This document shows positions 1 to 6,500 of a DNA stretch of 11,347 nucleotides, piece by piece. How positions within the stretch are numbered: the first letter of the stretch is position 1; every line of letters begins with the position of its first letter. The translations under genes and the position numbers were made by a program. The notes below the pieces were generated by a model that was given only the letters and a program-made list of their open reading frames with translations, was not told the origin of the DNA and did no database searches. Source of the DNA: Elusimicrobia bacterium RIFCSPLOWO2_01_FULL_64_13 (GTDB lineage Bacteria > Elusimicrobiota > Elusimicrobia > 2-02-FULL-39-32); assembly GCA_001800095.1 (NCBI GenBank), contig MGUT01000011.1:278-11624 (forward strand), given 5' to 3'.

Positions 1-65
1 AGAAGTCCACCTACTTCTATCCCAAGGTGATCACGGGCCTCGTGTTCCGCTCGCTTGAGCCTTGA
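1..65 (+). CDS. 3' end of an unidentified gene
   Basis: Frame +3 is open from the window edge and encodes about 20 residues, ending ...GLVFRSLEP before TGA at 63-65. The codons (ACC, TAC, TTC, ATC, GTG, CTC) match the G/C-ending bias of the neighbouring genes, which supports real coding. The stop lies inside the next gene, whose only available start codon is the TTG at 55, so the two overlap by 11 bp and are probably co-transcribed. The visible residues do not match any family I can name. In particular they do not look like the end of the PabA amidotransferase that would partner the next gene. Confidence 0.55.
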   Translation, partial: KSTYFYPKVITGLVFRSLEP

Positions 66-1377
66 CCTCTTTCCCTATTTCCTGGCCTGGCGGAAAAGAT
101 ACGGCCCGTTCGACGGCTCATTTTTCCTGGACAGCTTCAGGGCAGGAGGCGGGGCGCGCTATTCTTATTTTCCCTTAAGCCCTCCCGAAAAGATCATCTC
201 GGCATCCTCCCCCGAAGATTTTCCCGAACGTTGGGAGAGTCTCAAAAAGGAAACCGCGCGGCTATCCCCCCCGGCGGGCGGGCCGGGCGGACCGCCTTTC
301 ACGGGCGGGGCGGCGGGAGTCATTTCCTACGACGCGGGAAGGTCCTTCGAGGAGGGCTGGCGGACCGAGCCGCCGCCCGACCCCTTGCGGTTCCCCCTCC
401 TGCGCTTCGGCATCTACCGCGACCTGGCCTGCCTGGACCACCGCGAAGACCGATTCCACTTTTTCGCGAGGGACGCGGACCGCATGAAGATCCTCCGAAA
501 GCGATTTGAAGACCTGGAACCGGCATCCCCCGGAACAGATCCGTCGAGAAGAAAACCAGCGTCCGCGTCCCTGTACAAGAACAGGGCCTGGTACCTTGGG
601 TCCGTCAAGGAAATAAAGGGCTATATATCGCGAGGGGACATATACCAGGCCAACCTTTCCCAAAGGTTCGAGCTCCCATATAAGGAAAGCGGCCTCGAAC
701 TCTATTCGCGCCTGCGGGACATCAACCCGTCGCCCTACGCCTGCTACTTCAATCTCGGCCGTTTTGAGATCGCGAGCTGTTCGCCCGAACTCCTTATTAA
801 GGTAAGGGGCGGGATGGCCTCGACAAGACCCATAGCCGGCACAAGGCCCAGGGGGAACGGCGCGGCGGAGGACAGGCGGCTCGAGGGACGTCTCCTTTTA
901 AGCCCCAAGGAAAGGGCGGAGCACGTCATGCTCCTGGACCTGGAGAGGAACGACCTGGGCAGGGTCTGCCGGGCGGGAACGGTCAAGGTCACGGAGAAGA
1001 TGGCCGTGGAAAAATATTCCCACGTCATGCACATCGTCTCCCAGGTCGAGGGCCGGTTAAGGAAGGACCGGGATGTTTTCGACGCCATCCGGGCGGTCTT
1101 TCCCGGCGGCACCATCACCGGCTGCCCCAAGGTCCGGTGCATGGAGATCCTGGACGGGATCGAACCGGTTGCCAGGGGGCCCTTCTTCGGGGCCGCGGGC
1201 TGGCTCGGCGGTCAGGGGGAAGCGGAATTGAACCTCCTCATCCGCACGGGGCTGATTCGCAAGGGTCGGCTCATCCTCCAAGCCGGTTCCGGGATCGTGG
1301 CGGATTCCAATCCGGGAAAGGAATACGATGAGTCGCTTCACAAGGCGGAAGCCCTTCTGTCGGCGCGCCTCGGTTGA
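55..1377 (+). CDS. pabB: Aminodeoxychorismate synthase component I (chorismate-binding enzyme)
   Basis: This 440-aa protein belongs to the chorismate-binding family. With a PabA-type amidotransferase it would convert chorismate and ammonia to 4-amino-4-deoxychorismate in cytoplasmic folate synthesis. The N-terminal half has PabB-like FFLDSF and GVISYDAGR. The catalytic domain (about 175-440) shows GDIYQANLSQRF (194-205), PIAGTRPRG (259-267), KERAEHVMLLDLERNDLG (285-302), GGTITGCPKVR (351-361) and GSGIVADS (411-418). GDIYQANLSQRF, GTITGCPK and ELNLLIRT favour PabB over TrpE, as does the length, which is below the usual 500 or more of TrpE. One residue argues the other way: E. coli PabB has a catalytic Lys274 in PIKGT, whereas here the position is Ala261, as in anthranilate synthase. 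The start is set at TTG 55 because the frame is closed by a stop at 28-30 and the next Met is residue 144. No amidotransferase domain is fused. Confidence 0.87.
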   Translation: MSLDLFPYFLAWRKRYGPFDGSFFLDSFRAGGGARYSYFPLSPPEKIISASSPEDFPERWESLKKETARLSPPAGGPGGPPFTGGAAGVISYDAGRSFEEGWRTEPPPDPLRFPLLRFGIYRDLACLDHREDRFHFFARDADRMKILRKRFEDLEPASPGTDPSRRKPASASLYKNRAWYLGSVKEIKGYISRGDIYQANLSQRFELPYKESGLELYSRLRDINPSPYACYFNLGRFEIASCSPELLIKVRGGMASTRPIAGTRPRGNGAAEDRRLEGRLLLSPKERAEHVMLLDLERNDLGRVCRAGTVKVTEKMAVEKYSHVMHIVSQVEGRLRKDRDVFDAIRAVFPGGTITGCPKVRCMEILDGIEPVARGPFFGAAGWLGGQGEAELNLLIRTGLIRKGRLILQAGSGIVADSNPGKEYDESLHKAEALLSARLG

Positions 1378-1379
1378 AT

Positions 1380-2366
1380 CTACGGTTCGCGAGGATTCCC
1401 GGAAGGCGTTCCGGGTCCGGAAGGGGGAGAGTCGCGGTATTGGACGTCGACCTCTTGATAGACCAGGGCGGAAATGCCGCGGATGACTCCTTCCAGTTCC
1501 TCGAAATCGTCCCCGCGCGTCATCACGCACAGGAGATAGGGCCTGCGAGGGTGGTAGACGATGCCGCAATCGTGGAGTTGTTTCTCATCCTTGTCGACCC
1601 TCTCCCCGAATTTATGGGCGACCATGATGTCCTGCGGAACCCCTCCCAACAGGCCTTCCTTGAACTCCGACTTGGACAGCTGGCTCAAGGCCCGTTCAGA
1701 AAAGTACCTGTTGAGATAGGTGGAATTGAACAGGATCCTGAAAAATGATGAATATTCCTTGACGGTGATGCTCCCCCGCGGTTTGCGGGACCCCGGAGCC
1801 ACCATCCCCAGGTCCGTGAACAACCTATCCAGCAGACTCTTGCGATAGACGAGAAAGGCCGCCTGGTTGTCCGAATAGACGATCATCCTGGTGATCAGGT
1901 CCTCGACGCTGTAGCTCCGGCCCTTTTTCAGGGTCTGGCCGGGAGACACGTATTGCTCGATGTCGTATTTCTTCTGCGGCCCTTTGTATAGGATCTTTTG
2001 GTCCAGGACGTCCGGGTCCTCTTCCGCCACTTTGAAATAGGCCATCATGAGAGGGACTTTGAGAAGACTGGCCGGGACGAAGCCTTCATCAGCGTTGATG
2101 CCGAACGTGGGCCCGTTGTTCATGTCCCGGAAATAGACCGATATGTGGATCACGCTTTTGAGCGCGGTTTTCCTGTCGACGAACTCCTGGACCTTGTATT
2201 TGAAGTTTTGAAGGAAGACGTTCCCGGCCGGGTCAAAGTCCTCGCATTCCAGGAGAGGGTTGATGAACTTGAAGCCGCCCTGGCGGACCTCCCTGGGCTG
2301 GGCCGCCAAGGGAACCGCCCAGACCGGAACCAAGGACATAAGAAGGCAAAGGACCCTTGCTTTCAT
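1380..2366 (-). CDS. Exported serine hydrolase with class A beta-lactamase/PBP fold
   Basis: This 328-aa protein has a Sec signal peptide (MKARVLCLLM start, hydrophobic to about residue 20, likely cut after ALAA-type LAAQ near 20-23), so it should act in the periplasm or outside the cell. Family motifs appear in order: SLLK (S100 nucleophile, K103), SDN (165-167) and KFG (252-254, in place of KTG). The segment VKEYSSFFRILF (202-213) resembles the helix after the omega loop in class A enzymes, but the preceding stretch (184-198) has no Glu and no ExxLN. The residue that hydrolyses the acyl-enzyme in true class A beta-lactamases is therefore missing. A penicillin-binding or D-Ala-D-Ala peptidase-like, or other serine-hydrolase, role is more likely than antibiotic resistance. 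The C-terminal tail (about 308-328) is Pro/Gly/Ser-rich and looks disordered. No good Shine-Dalgarno precedes ATG 2366, which fits the promoter placed just upstream. The next Met (residue 10) would remove the basic n-region. Confidence 0.8.
   Translation of the reverse strand: MKARVLCLLMSLVPVWAVPLAAQPREVRQGGFKFINPLLECEDFDPAGNVFLQNFKYKVQEFVDRKTALKSVIHISVYFRDMNNGPTFGINADEGFVPASLLKVPLMMAYFKVAEEDPDVLDQKILYKGPQKKYDIEQYVSPGQTLKKGRSYSVEDLITRMIVYSDNQAAFLVYRKSLLDRLFTDLGMVAPGSRKPRGSITVKEYSSFFRILFNSTYLNRYFSERALSQLSKSEFKEGLLGGVPQDIMVAHKFGERVDKDEKQLHDCGIVYHPRRPYLLCVMTRGDDFEELEGVIRGISALVYQEVDVQYRDSPPSGPGTPSGNPREP
1398..1415. other. Perfect 7-bp hairpin at the convergent gene junction
   Basis: CCCGGAA (1398-1404) and TTCCGGG (1409-1415) form a perfect GC-rich stem with a 4-nt GGCG loop, 20 nt after the pabB stop and inside the last codons of the minus-strand gene. 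The junction has only 2 bp of non-coding DNA, so any terminator for pabB must lie in the opposing gene. There is no T-tract on either strand, so it is not a standard intrinsic terminator. It may act as an RNA 3'-end stabiliser, or be incidental. Confidence 0.3.
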
Positions 2367-2376
2367 GGCAAAATCA

Positions 2377-2404
2377 ATAATATCAAATTTCCGACAGTCC
2401 GCAA
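2377..2404 (-). promoter_or_regulatory. Candidate sigma70 promoter giving a near-leaderless mRNA
   Basis: Read on the minus strand, TTGCGG (2404-2399) and TATTAT (2382-2377) are separated by 16 bp. The expected start of transcription, about 7 nt beyond the -10 box, falls near 2369-2370, only a few bases before the ATG ending at 2366. That agrees with the absence of a Shine-Dalgarno before the serine hydrolase gene. The -35 box matches only partly, so the call is tentative. Confidence 0.45.
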
Positions 2405-2417
2405 CCCTTTAGACCGC

Positions 2418-2473
2418 TAAAATCGGCTGGGGGGGGTCCTGTTTTAATTCTTAAATAACAATTCCCGATTTTA
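2418..2473. repeat. 9-bp perfect inverted repeat flanking a G8 run and AT-rich segment
   Basis: TAAAATCGG (2418-2426) recurs as its exact reverse complement CCGATTTTA (2465-2473), with 38 bp between. The right arm ends 4 bp before the -35 box of the strong rightward promoter, and the left arm lies on the side of the leftward promoter. The spacer holds eight consecutive G (2429-2436) and an AT-rich stretch (2440-2463) that could act as an UP-type element. The layout suggests a pair of regulator-binding sites between divergent promoters; no binding protein is known. Confidence 0.45.
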
Positions 2474-2477
2474 CCCC

Positions 2478-2506
2478 TTGACAAAATGGACATTGAGGGG
2501 TATATT
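2478..2506 (+). promoter_or_regulatory. Strong sigma70-type promoter
   Basis: A perfect -35 box TTGACA (2478-2483) is followed after exactly 17 bp by TATATT (2501-2506), a 5/6 match to TATAAT. Transcription should start near 2513. This leaves a leader of about 230 nt that contains the candidate riboswitch and its terminator before the ATG at 2746. AT-rich DNA lies upstream at about 2440-2473. Confidence 0.8.
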
Positions 2507-2531
2507 GCTGGTATCTGATCTTTGAAAGGGC

Positions 2532-2621
2532 TTACACGACAATAGCACACCCTGGGCAACCAGGGGCCGCAAAGCCGTGCGCCCGCCACACGTCAGGCGG
2601 GACGGCAGGCTGCCGAAGTAA
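2532..2621 (+). ncRNA. Candidate GEMM-class (cyclic di-GMP-I type) riboswitch aptamer
   Basis: The leader folds in the GEMM order. A 6-bp hairpin CCCTGG/CCAGGG (2550-2555/2560-2565) is capped by the GNRA tetraloop GCAA. Next comes the hallmark GCAAAGCC (2569-2576). A second hairpin pairs GCCGT (2574-2578) with ACGGC (2602-2606) and CCCGCC (2582-2587) with GGCGGG (2596-2601). The 3' signature is GGCAGGCTGCC (2604-2614). GNRA-capped P2, CGCAAAGCC and the GGCAGG(G/C)(U)UGCC tail are known hallmarks of the c-di-GMP-I/GEMM family (Rfam RF01051), which also includes cAMP-GMP-sensing variants. The weak point is the closing stem: only GCA (2545-2547) with TGC (2611-2613) and TTAC (2532-2535) with GTAA (2618-2621) are evident. 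The strong promoter before it and the terminator after it support a regulatory RNA. Ligand identity is inferred. Confidence 0.66.
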
Positions 2622-2643
2622 TCCGAGAATCCAGCAGGTGAAA

Positions 2644-2696
2644 CTGGTTTTTCCGCGCGATTGCTTGGGCTTTACGGCGGAAACACCAGATTTTTT
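2644..2696 (+). terminator. Intrinsic terminator of the riboswitch expression platform
   Basis: CTGGTTTTTCCGC (2644-2656) pairs with GCGGAAACACCAG (2677-2689) as a 13-position stem with one mismatch (T2649/C2684). The loop is 20 nt, and after one A come six T (2691-2696). It lies between the candidate aptamer and the gene at 2746, with no ORF between, so it would cause premature termination. CCAG at 2631-2634 can instead pair with CTGG 2644-2647, the outer 5' arm of this stem, giving a competing short hairpin. GCAGGTG (2634-2640) is complementary to CACCTGC (2700-2706) on the far side. These alternatives are typical of a switchable platform. Confidence 0.72.
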
Positions 2697-2745
2697 GTAC
2701 ACCTGCGGTCCTGAACGTTAGTCAGACCATCTACGCCGAGGGAGC

Positions 2746-3279
2746 ATGACTAAACGACAGACCTTCTATCACAGTCCGAATTGGCTCTCCCTGCTTGCGG
2801 GGGGATGCCTCTTTTTCTTATTTTCCTCCTCCACCCTGACCGCCAACGACCCGGTCGAAATTTCCGTTTTTTGGCAGACCCGATTTTTCGATAGCGCCGT
2901 CCGGTCGTCCGGCCTTGACGTCCGCGACGCTTCCAACCGCCCCATCCGCGCATCCGCCGCCCTTGATTCCCTTAAGCAGCTCTTTTTAGGGACGGTATTC
3001 CACTCCCTCCTGACCCGGGACCTCCCCCTCGTGGCGCGGACCCGGCAGGTCCTGGAAGAAGGGCTCACGCCCTTTCGGGAGAGGATCACCCGCGCCCTCC
3101 AGAAGATATTCCACGCCCTCGAGATAGGATTCATCCTCAACTTGAAGCGATTCACCGACCTCCTGGGCAGGGATCTCGTCCGCCTGATCCATTCCCTTTC
3201 GGCCTTATTCATCGTTTGCGCCTTTTTCCTGCCGGTCAAAGCCAACCACCCTGCCGTCAACCTGCCCCTGCGCTGTTAA
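2746..3279 (+). CDS. Small exported or membrane protein of unknown function
   Basis: I do not recognise this 177-aa protein. It begins with a basic segment (MTKRQ...) and a hydrophobic stretch at about 13-30, with possible Sec cleavage near TLTA-ND (33/34). LAGGC (17-21) resembles a lipobox only poorly, because hydrophobic residues follow the Cys. The middle (about 70-145) is helical-looking and rich in Arg and Leu. A second hydrophobic segment (about 148-164, LSALFIVCAFFLPV) could be a membrane anchor, leaving a short tail ending in Cys177. The ATG is preceded by GAGGGAG (2738-2744), with GAGG 4 nt from the start. Codons end mostly in C or G (CTC, GTC, GCC, ACC), supporting real coding over the opposite-strand frame. 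It is the first gene behind the riboswitch and terminator, and the next gene downstream is the giant surface protein, so it may be a partner in export, assembly or anchoring. That role is inference from position only. Confidence 0.68.
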   Translation: MTKRQTFYHSPNWLSLLAGGCLFFLFSSSTLTANDPVEISVFWQTRFFDSAVRSSGLDVRDASNRPIRASAALDSLKQLFLGTVFHSLLTRDLPLVARTRQVLEEGLTPFRERITRALQKIFHALEIGFILNLKRFTDLLGRDLVRLIHSLSALFIVCAFFLPVKANHPAVNLPLRC

Positions 3280-3300
3280 TTCCTTAACCCCCCGCCACGA

Positions 3301-3362
3301 GTCCTGTCAGTTCAAAGGATCGTTGGGGATTTCTCTCGCGGGAAATCCATAGAAGTCGGGAC
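3301..3362 (+). other. Foldable intercistronic RNA element
   Basis: The 234-nt stretch between the two genes has no clear promoter. GTCCTG (3301-3306) can pair with CGGGAC (3357-3362, one G-T wobble), enclosing a 7-bp hairpin GGATTTC/GAAATCC (3327-3333/3342-3348) with an 8-nt loop. No T-tract follows, so it is not an intrinsic terminator. It could stabilise the mRNA, pause polymerase or influence translation of what follows. It matches no named RNA family I know. Confidence 0.3.
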
Positions 3363-3371
3363 AAGGAATTG

Positions 3372-3425
3372 ATGAGCGAATCTCCGGAACCAGAAAGCCA
3401 AGACCAGGAAAGGGCCGTAAATTGA
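3372..3425 (+). CDS. Possible 17-aa leader ORF
   Basis: ATG 3372 is preceded by a good Shine-Dalgarno, AAGGAA (3363-3368), 3 nt away. It encodes MSESPEPESQDQERAVN, a short, acidic, hydrophilic peptide. Its TGA overlaps the next ATG by one base (TGATG at 3423-3427), a classic coupling arrangement. Codon use (GAA, CCA, CAA, GTA, AAT) is unlike the flanking genes, so it is either a non-conserved translated leader or chance. Its value would lie in bringing ribosomes to the following starts. Confidence 0.3.
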   Translation: MSESPEPESQDQERAVN

Positions 3426-3517
3426 TGGAAATCACCGATTTCATCTCAAGGCCGTTTTATGCGCGCGCAGGCGCGCGCGTTCGGGATACAGACGATAAAA
3501 GACGCGGAACCCAATGA
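3425..3517 (+). CDS. Possible 30-aa ORF coupled to the giant gene
   Basis: ATG 3425 overlaps the stop of the preceding 17-aa ORF, and its own TGA (3515-3517) overlaps the candidate ATG 3514 of the giant gene in the form ATGA. The peptide begins MEITDFISRPFYARAG, then becomes Arg/Asp-rich; there is no signal peptide or recognisable domain. AGGAAAGGG lies upstream at a longish spacing. The alternating GC block at 3461-3479 falls inside it. The double overlap with neighbours is the main reason to list it; it may be chance. Confidence 0.28.
   Translation: MEITDFISRPFYARAGARVRDTDDKRRGTQ
3461..3479. repeat. Alternating GC tract, self-complementary (Z-DNA or hairpin prone)
   Basis: Eight bases of alternating GC (3461-3468), then AG, then nine more (3471-3479). 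The halves are complementary and can form a hairpin of about 7 bp with a CAGG loop, or left-handed DNA under negative supercoiling. It lies 35 bp before the first candidate start of the giant gene, so an RNA hairpin here could affect initiation. Confidence 0.5.
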
Positions 3518-6500
3518 GAGAAAACGAGGCGAAAATAGACATGGAATCCGTCCCGGCGGGCAGGGGCCCTTCCCGCTCCGGCATCCCATTTGCCTTCGCC
3601 CTGGCCGGGGCATTGGGCCTGGCGCTCCTGGCCCCCTCCCCGGCGCGGGCCCTCTCCCAGCAGATATTCAGCGGAAGCAGCGCCGACCTGGGCTATTCGA
3701 ACCAGAGGAAGGTCCTCTACTCGAGCGGGACGGCCCAGGGCTACTGGACGTTCTTCTCGACGGGCTCGGGAGCCACTCTCTCCGTCGTCTATTCCTACTC
3801 GAAAACGGGCGAGGAAGGGACCTGGTCCACCCCGAGGGGCGTCTTCACCGATTCCGGCTACAGCTACTCCGCGGCCCACGCCAACTACTCCGGCCAGGCG
3901 AGCATCTGGTTCGACCCCACCCTCGGGCAGGTGGCCGTCGTGGCCCCGCCCAACGCCGACTGGTCGGCCTCGTTCACGCCCAACCTCCATTTCGCCCTCG
4001 GGACCCTGAACGCGGACGGGACCATCACCTGGACGGAGGACGACGTCGCCTCCCACGGCTGCGGCGTCAGCATCAACAACAAGAATATTTACCAGGGCAC
4101 CAACAACCCGCCGGGAATCGCCAAGGACGACGACGGGGCCGGCGGCACCTATGCCTACATCGCCATGGCGGGGGAACAAAGCGCCGCCGATCACATCCAG
4201 GTCTACAGGATAGCGGCATCCGCGAACACCGTCATTTTCCCCAACGTGGCCAGCGTCCAGCCCATCGCGGACTACGCGACCGTCTGCACGAACGACGCCC
4301 GCGACCAGGACCTGATAGCGGACGGCGCCATCGTGCCGAGGCCCGGGACGGGGTTCTGGATGTACGGGGTGCGGGACCCGGACTCCACCGAGGAAACCAC
4401 CAGCGGGCTCGTCAACAACACGAACAATACTCCCACGAACACGACCATCTCCGCCGTCTTCGACGTCCTGAACGGCGCCAACCCGCCCAACCTCGACATC
4501 AACGTCTCCATGGTGACCGACAGCTCGAACAACGGCCACTTCGTCTGGATCAACTCCGTGGGCGACATCGAGTACCAGCGCTACAAGGCCACCAACGCCC
4601 TCGACGTCAACATCCAGCCCCTCGTGGACGGGCCTGGGACCCCCAACTTCATAACGGACGTGACCATCGGCGTGGCCCGCCGGGGCAACGGGATCGACCT
4701 GGACCAGGTCTTCATCGTCTATCGAGGCACGACCACCCCGGGAGAGATATTGATGCTCCAAGCCAGCACGGGAGCCTCCACGGCCGGTGCGTGGGGAGCG
4801 ACCAACCCGACCTGGGTCTCGGACGTGGCCGGAAGCTATCCCTCCCTCGCCTACCGCGTGACCAGGCCGGACCCCATGCCCCTCGTCTGGCTGGAAGGGA
4901 CAGCGGTCAAGTTCGAGAAGCTCATCACCTCCACAATGACCAAGCCCACATTGGACACGGTCTACGAGTACCCCACTCCCACCGAGCACCTCTCTACAGG
5001 GACCTACAAGCTGGAGATCCTGGGAACGGGGTTCATGAAGATCGTGGGGAAGGCCCCCGAGGTCGTCCTCCTCAAAGGGACCACAGGGGCCTACGCCTCC
5101 GCCGAGAGCGAGATCACCGTGAGCACGGTCCAGGTCATCACGAGCACGGCCATCCACGCCACCGTGAACCTGGTCTCGGGCGGGACCCTCCTGACGCGGA
5201 CCTATTCCGTGAAGGTGGTCAACGCCGACGGCCAGGACACGGGCTCGGACGGCGGCTCGGGATACGGATACCTGGACGGCGGCTATACCATCGACCCGCC
5301 CACGATAGCCGGCATATCGGACGACGACGGGAACGAGCTTTCCGGAGGGTGGGGGGCCGGGACCACGATGGACAACGAGTTCAAGCCCTACAGGAACATC
5401 ATCGTCCGGGGCTCCAACTTCGAGAGCTGGGGGCCCGGAGTCGTCTCGTCCATCACGGTGTCCGGGTCGGGCGTCGAGGTGTCCTCCATCACCTACCACG
5501 ACACGAGCTCCTTCACCGCCACCGTGAGCATCCAGGCCGGCGTCAGCGCGGGGCTGCGCGGCGTCACGGTCACGATGCCGGACCGCCTGGAGACCCAGCA
5601 GAACTCCACATTCACCGTGACCGCCGTGACCACGACCATGACCCTTCCCAACGCCAACCTGCCCAACGCCGTCACCACCTACGCCACCGTCCTTTCCCTC
5701 GGCTCGAACAACCCCTCCGTCACCGGGGTCATGAACGCCTTTTCGAACGGCGGCAGCGACAGCTTCAACGCCGGCGGCGAGGTGGCGGTTTACAGGGACT
5801 CGACGAAGAGGTGGCTGGCCTCCGCTGGAGGGGCGTTCACCCAGACCGACCAGACCTGGCTCGCCGCCCCTCTCGTCGGCGGCTCCACGTACCAATGGGA
5901 GTTCAGGGGCTGGACCCAGGCCACCCAGGTGGACGGGGAATCGTTCAGGATCGTGGCGCGCTCCTCCACCACCGATTACGGCCGAGGTCCGGTCCCCGCC
6001 ATGGAAAGATTCGTCACGTTCGACCAGACCATGTCCGGGACCAACACGGTCGCCACCCCTTCGCAGGGAGTCACCAAGAGGGATTTCCTCGACCAGCTCG
6101 TCGGCCAGGTGGCGGACGAGACGAGCGGCGTCAAGATCGCCTCCATCACCATCGGGGACTTGACGGCCGGCACCACCTGGAACGGCAGGGACTGGACGGC
6201 CCATTCCACGAACACGGTCAACCCGAACGACGCCTCCTCCATCAGCGGAACCCCGCCCAGGGGCGAGACCACGTATGACTGGGCCTACGACGCCCTAGGG
6301 GCCTTGAACTCCATCTGGACGAACGGCAACCAGTACGAGGTCCTGGTCCAGGCGCGGGACATGATGGACAACATGAACACGAGCACCGCCGCCAACATCA
6401 ACCGATTCACGTTCGACACCATCCAGCCCACTTCCACCTTGACCACTCCCAACACGAACCAGACCTTCGTCCCGTCCATCACGACCCTCTCCGGCGCCTA

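Noticed and set aside
1998..2420. A 140-aa plus-strand ORF opposite the serine hydrolase
   Set aside because: The minus strand encodes a signal peptide and ordered SxxK and SDN motifs in the same DNA, so this is a shadow.
2530..2660. Cobalamin riboswitch as an alternative for the structured leader
   Set aside because: The cobalamin-box pattern and its usual spacing are absent, whereas the GNRA hairpin, GCAAAGCC and GGCAGGCTGCC appear in GEMM order.
2746..2808. Lipoprotein signal in the 177-aa protein (LAGGC)
   Set aside because: The -3 position is Ala rather than Leu, and the Cys is followed by a long hydrophobic run, so a Sec signal or membrane anchor fits better.
2769..3260. A 163-aa minus-strand ORF opposite the 177-aa protein
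   Set aside because: It is Arg/Ser-rich without motifs or hydrophobic segments. The plus frame has a Shine-Dalgarno, an export signal, matching codon bias and follows the promoter and leader directly.
3457..6204. A 915-aa open frame on the minus strand
   Set aside because: It is Val/Gly/Arg/Asp-rich low-complexity sequence opposite the giant gene, with no domain motif. It is a GC-bias shadow, as are the long minus-strand frames at 6295-7635, 7828-9372 and 9493-10686.
3459..6278. A 939-aa open frame in another forward frame of the giant gene
   Set aside because: Its translation is Arg/Gly/His/Pro-rich low complexity, as expected when GC-rich codons of a real gene are read out of frame. The frame from 3514 has a signal peptide, domain repeats and continues open to 11347.
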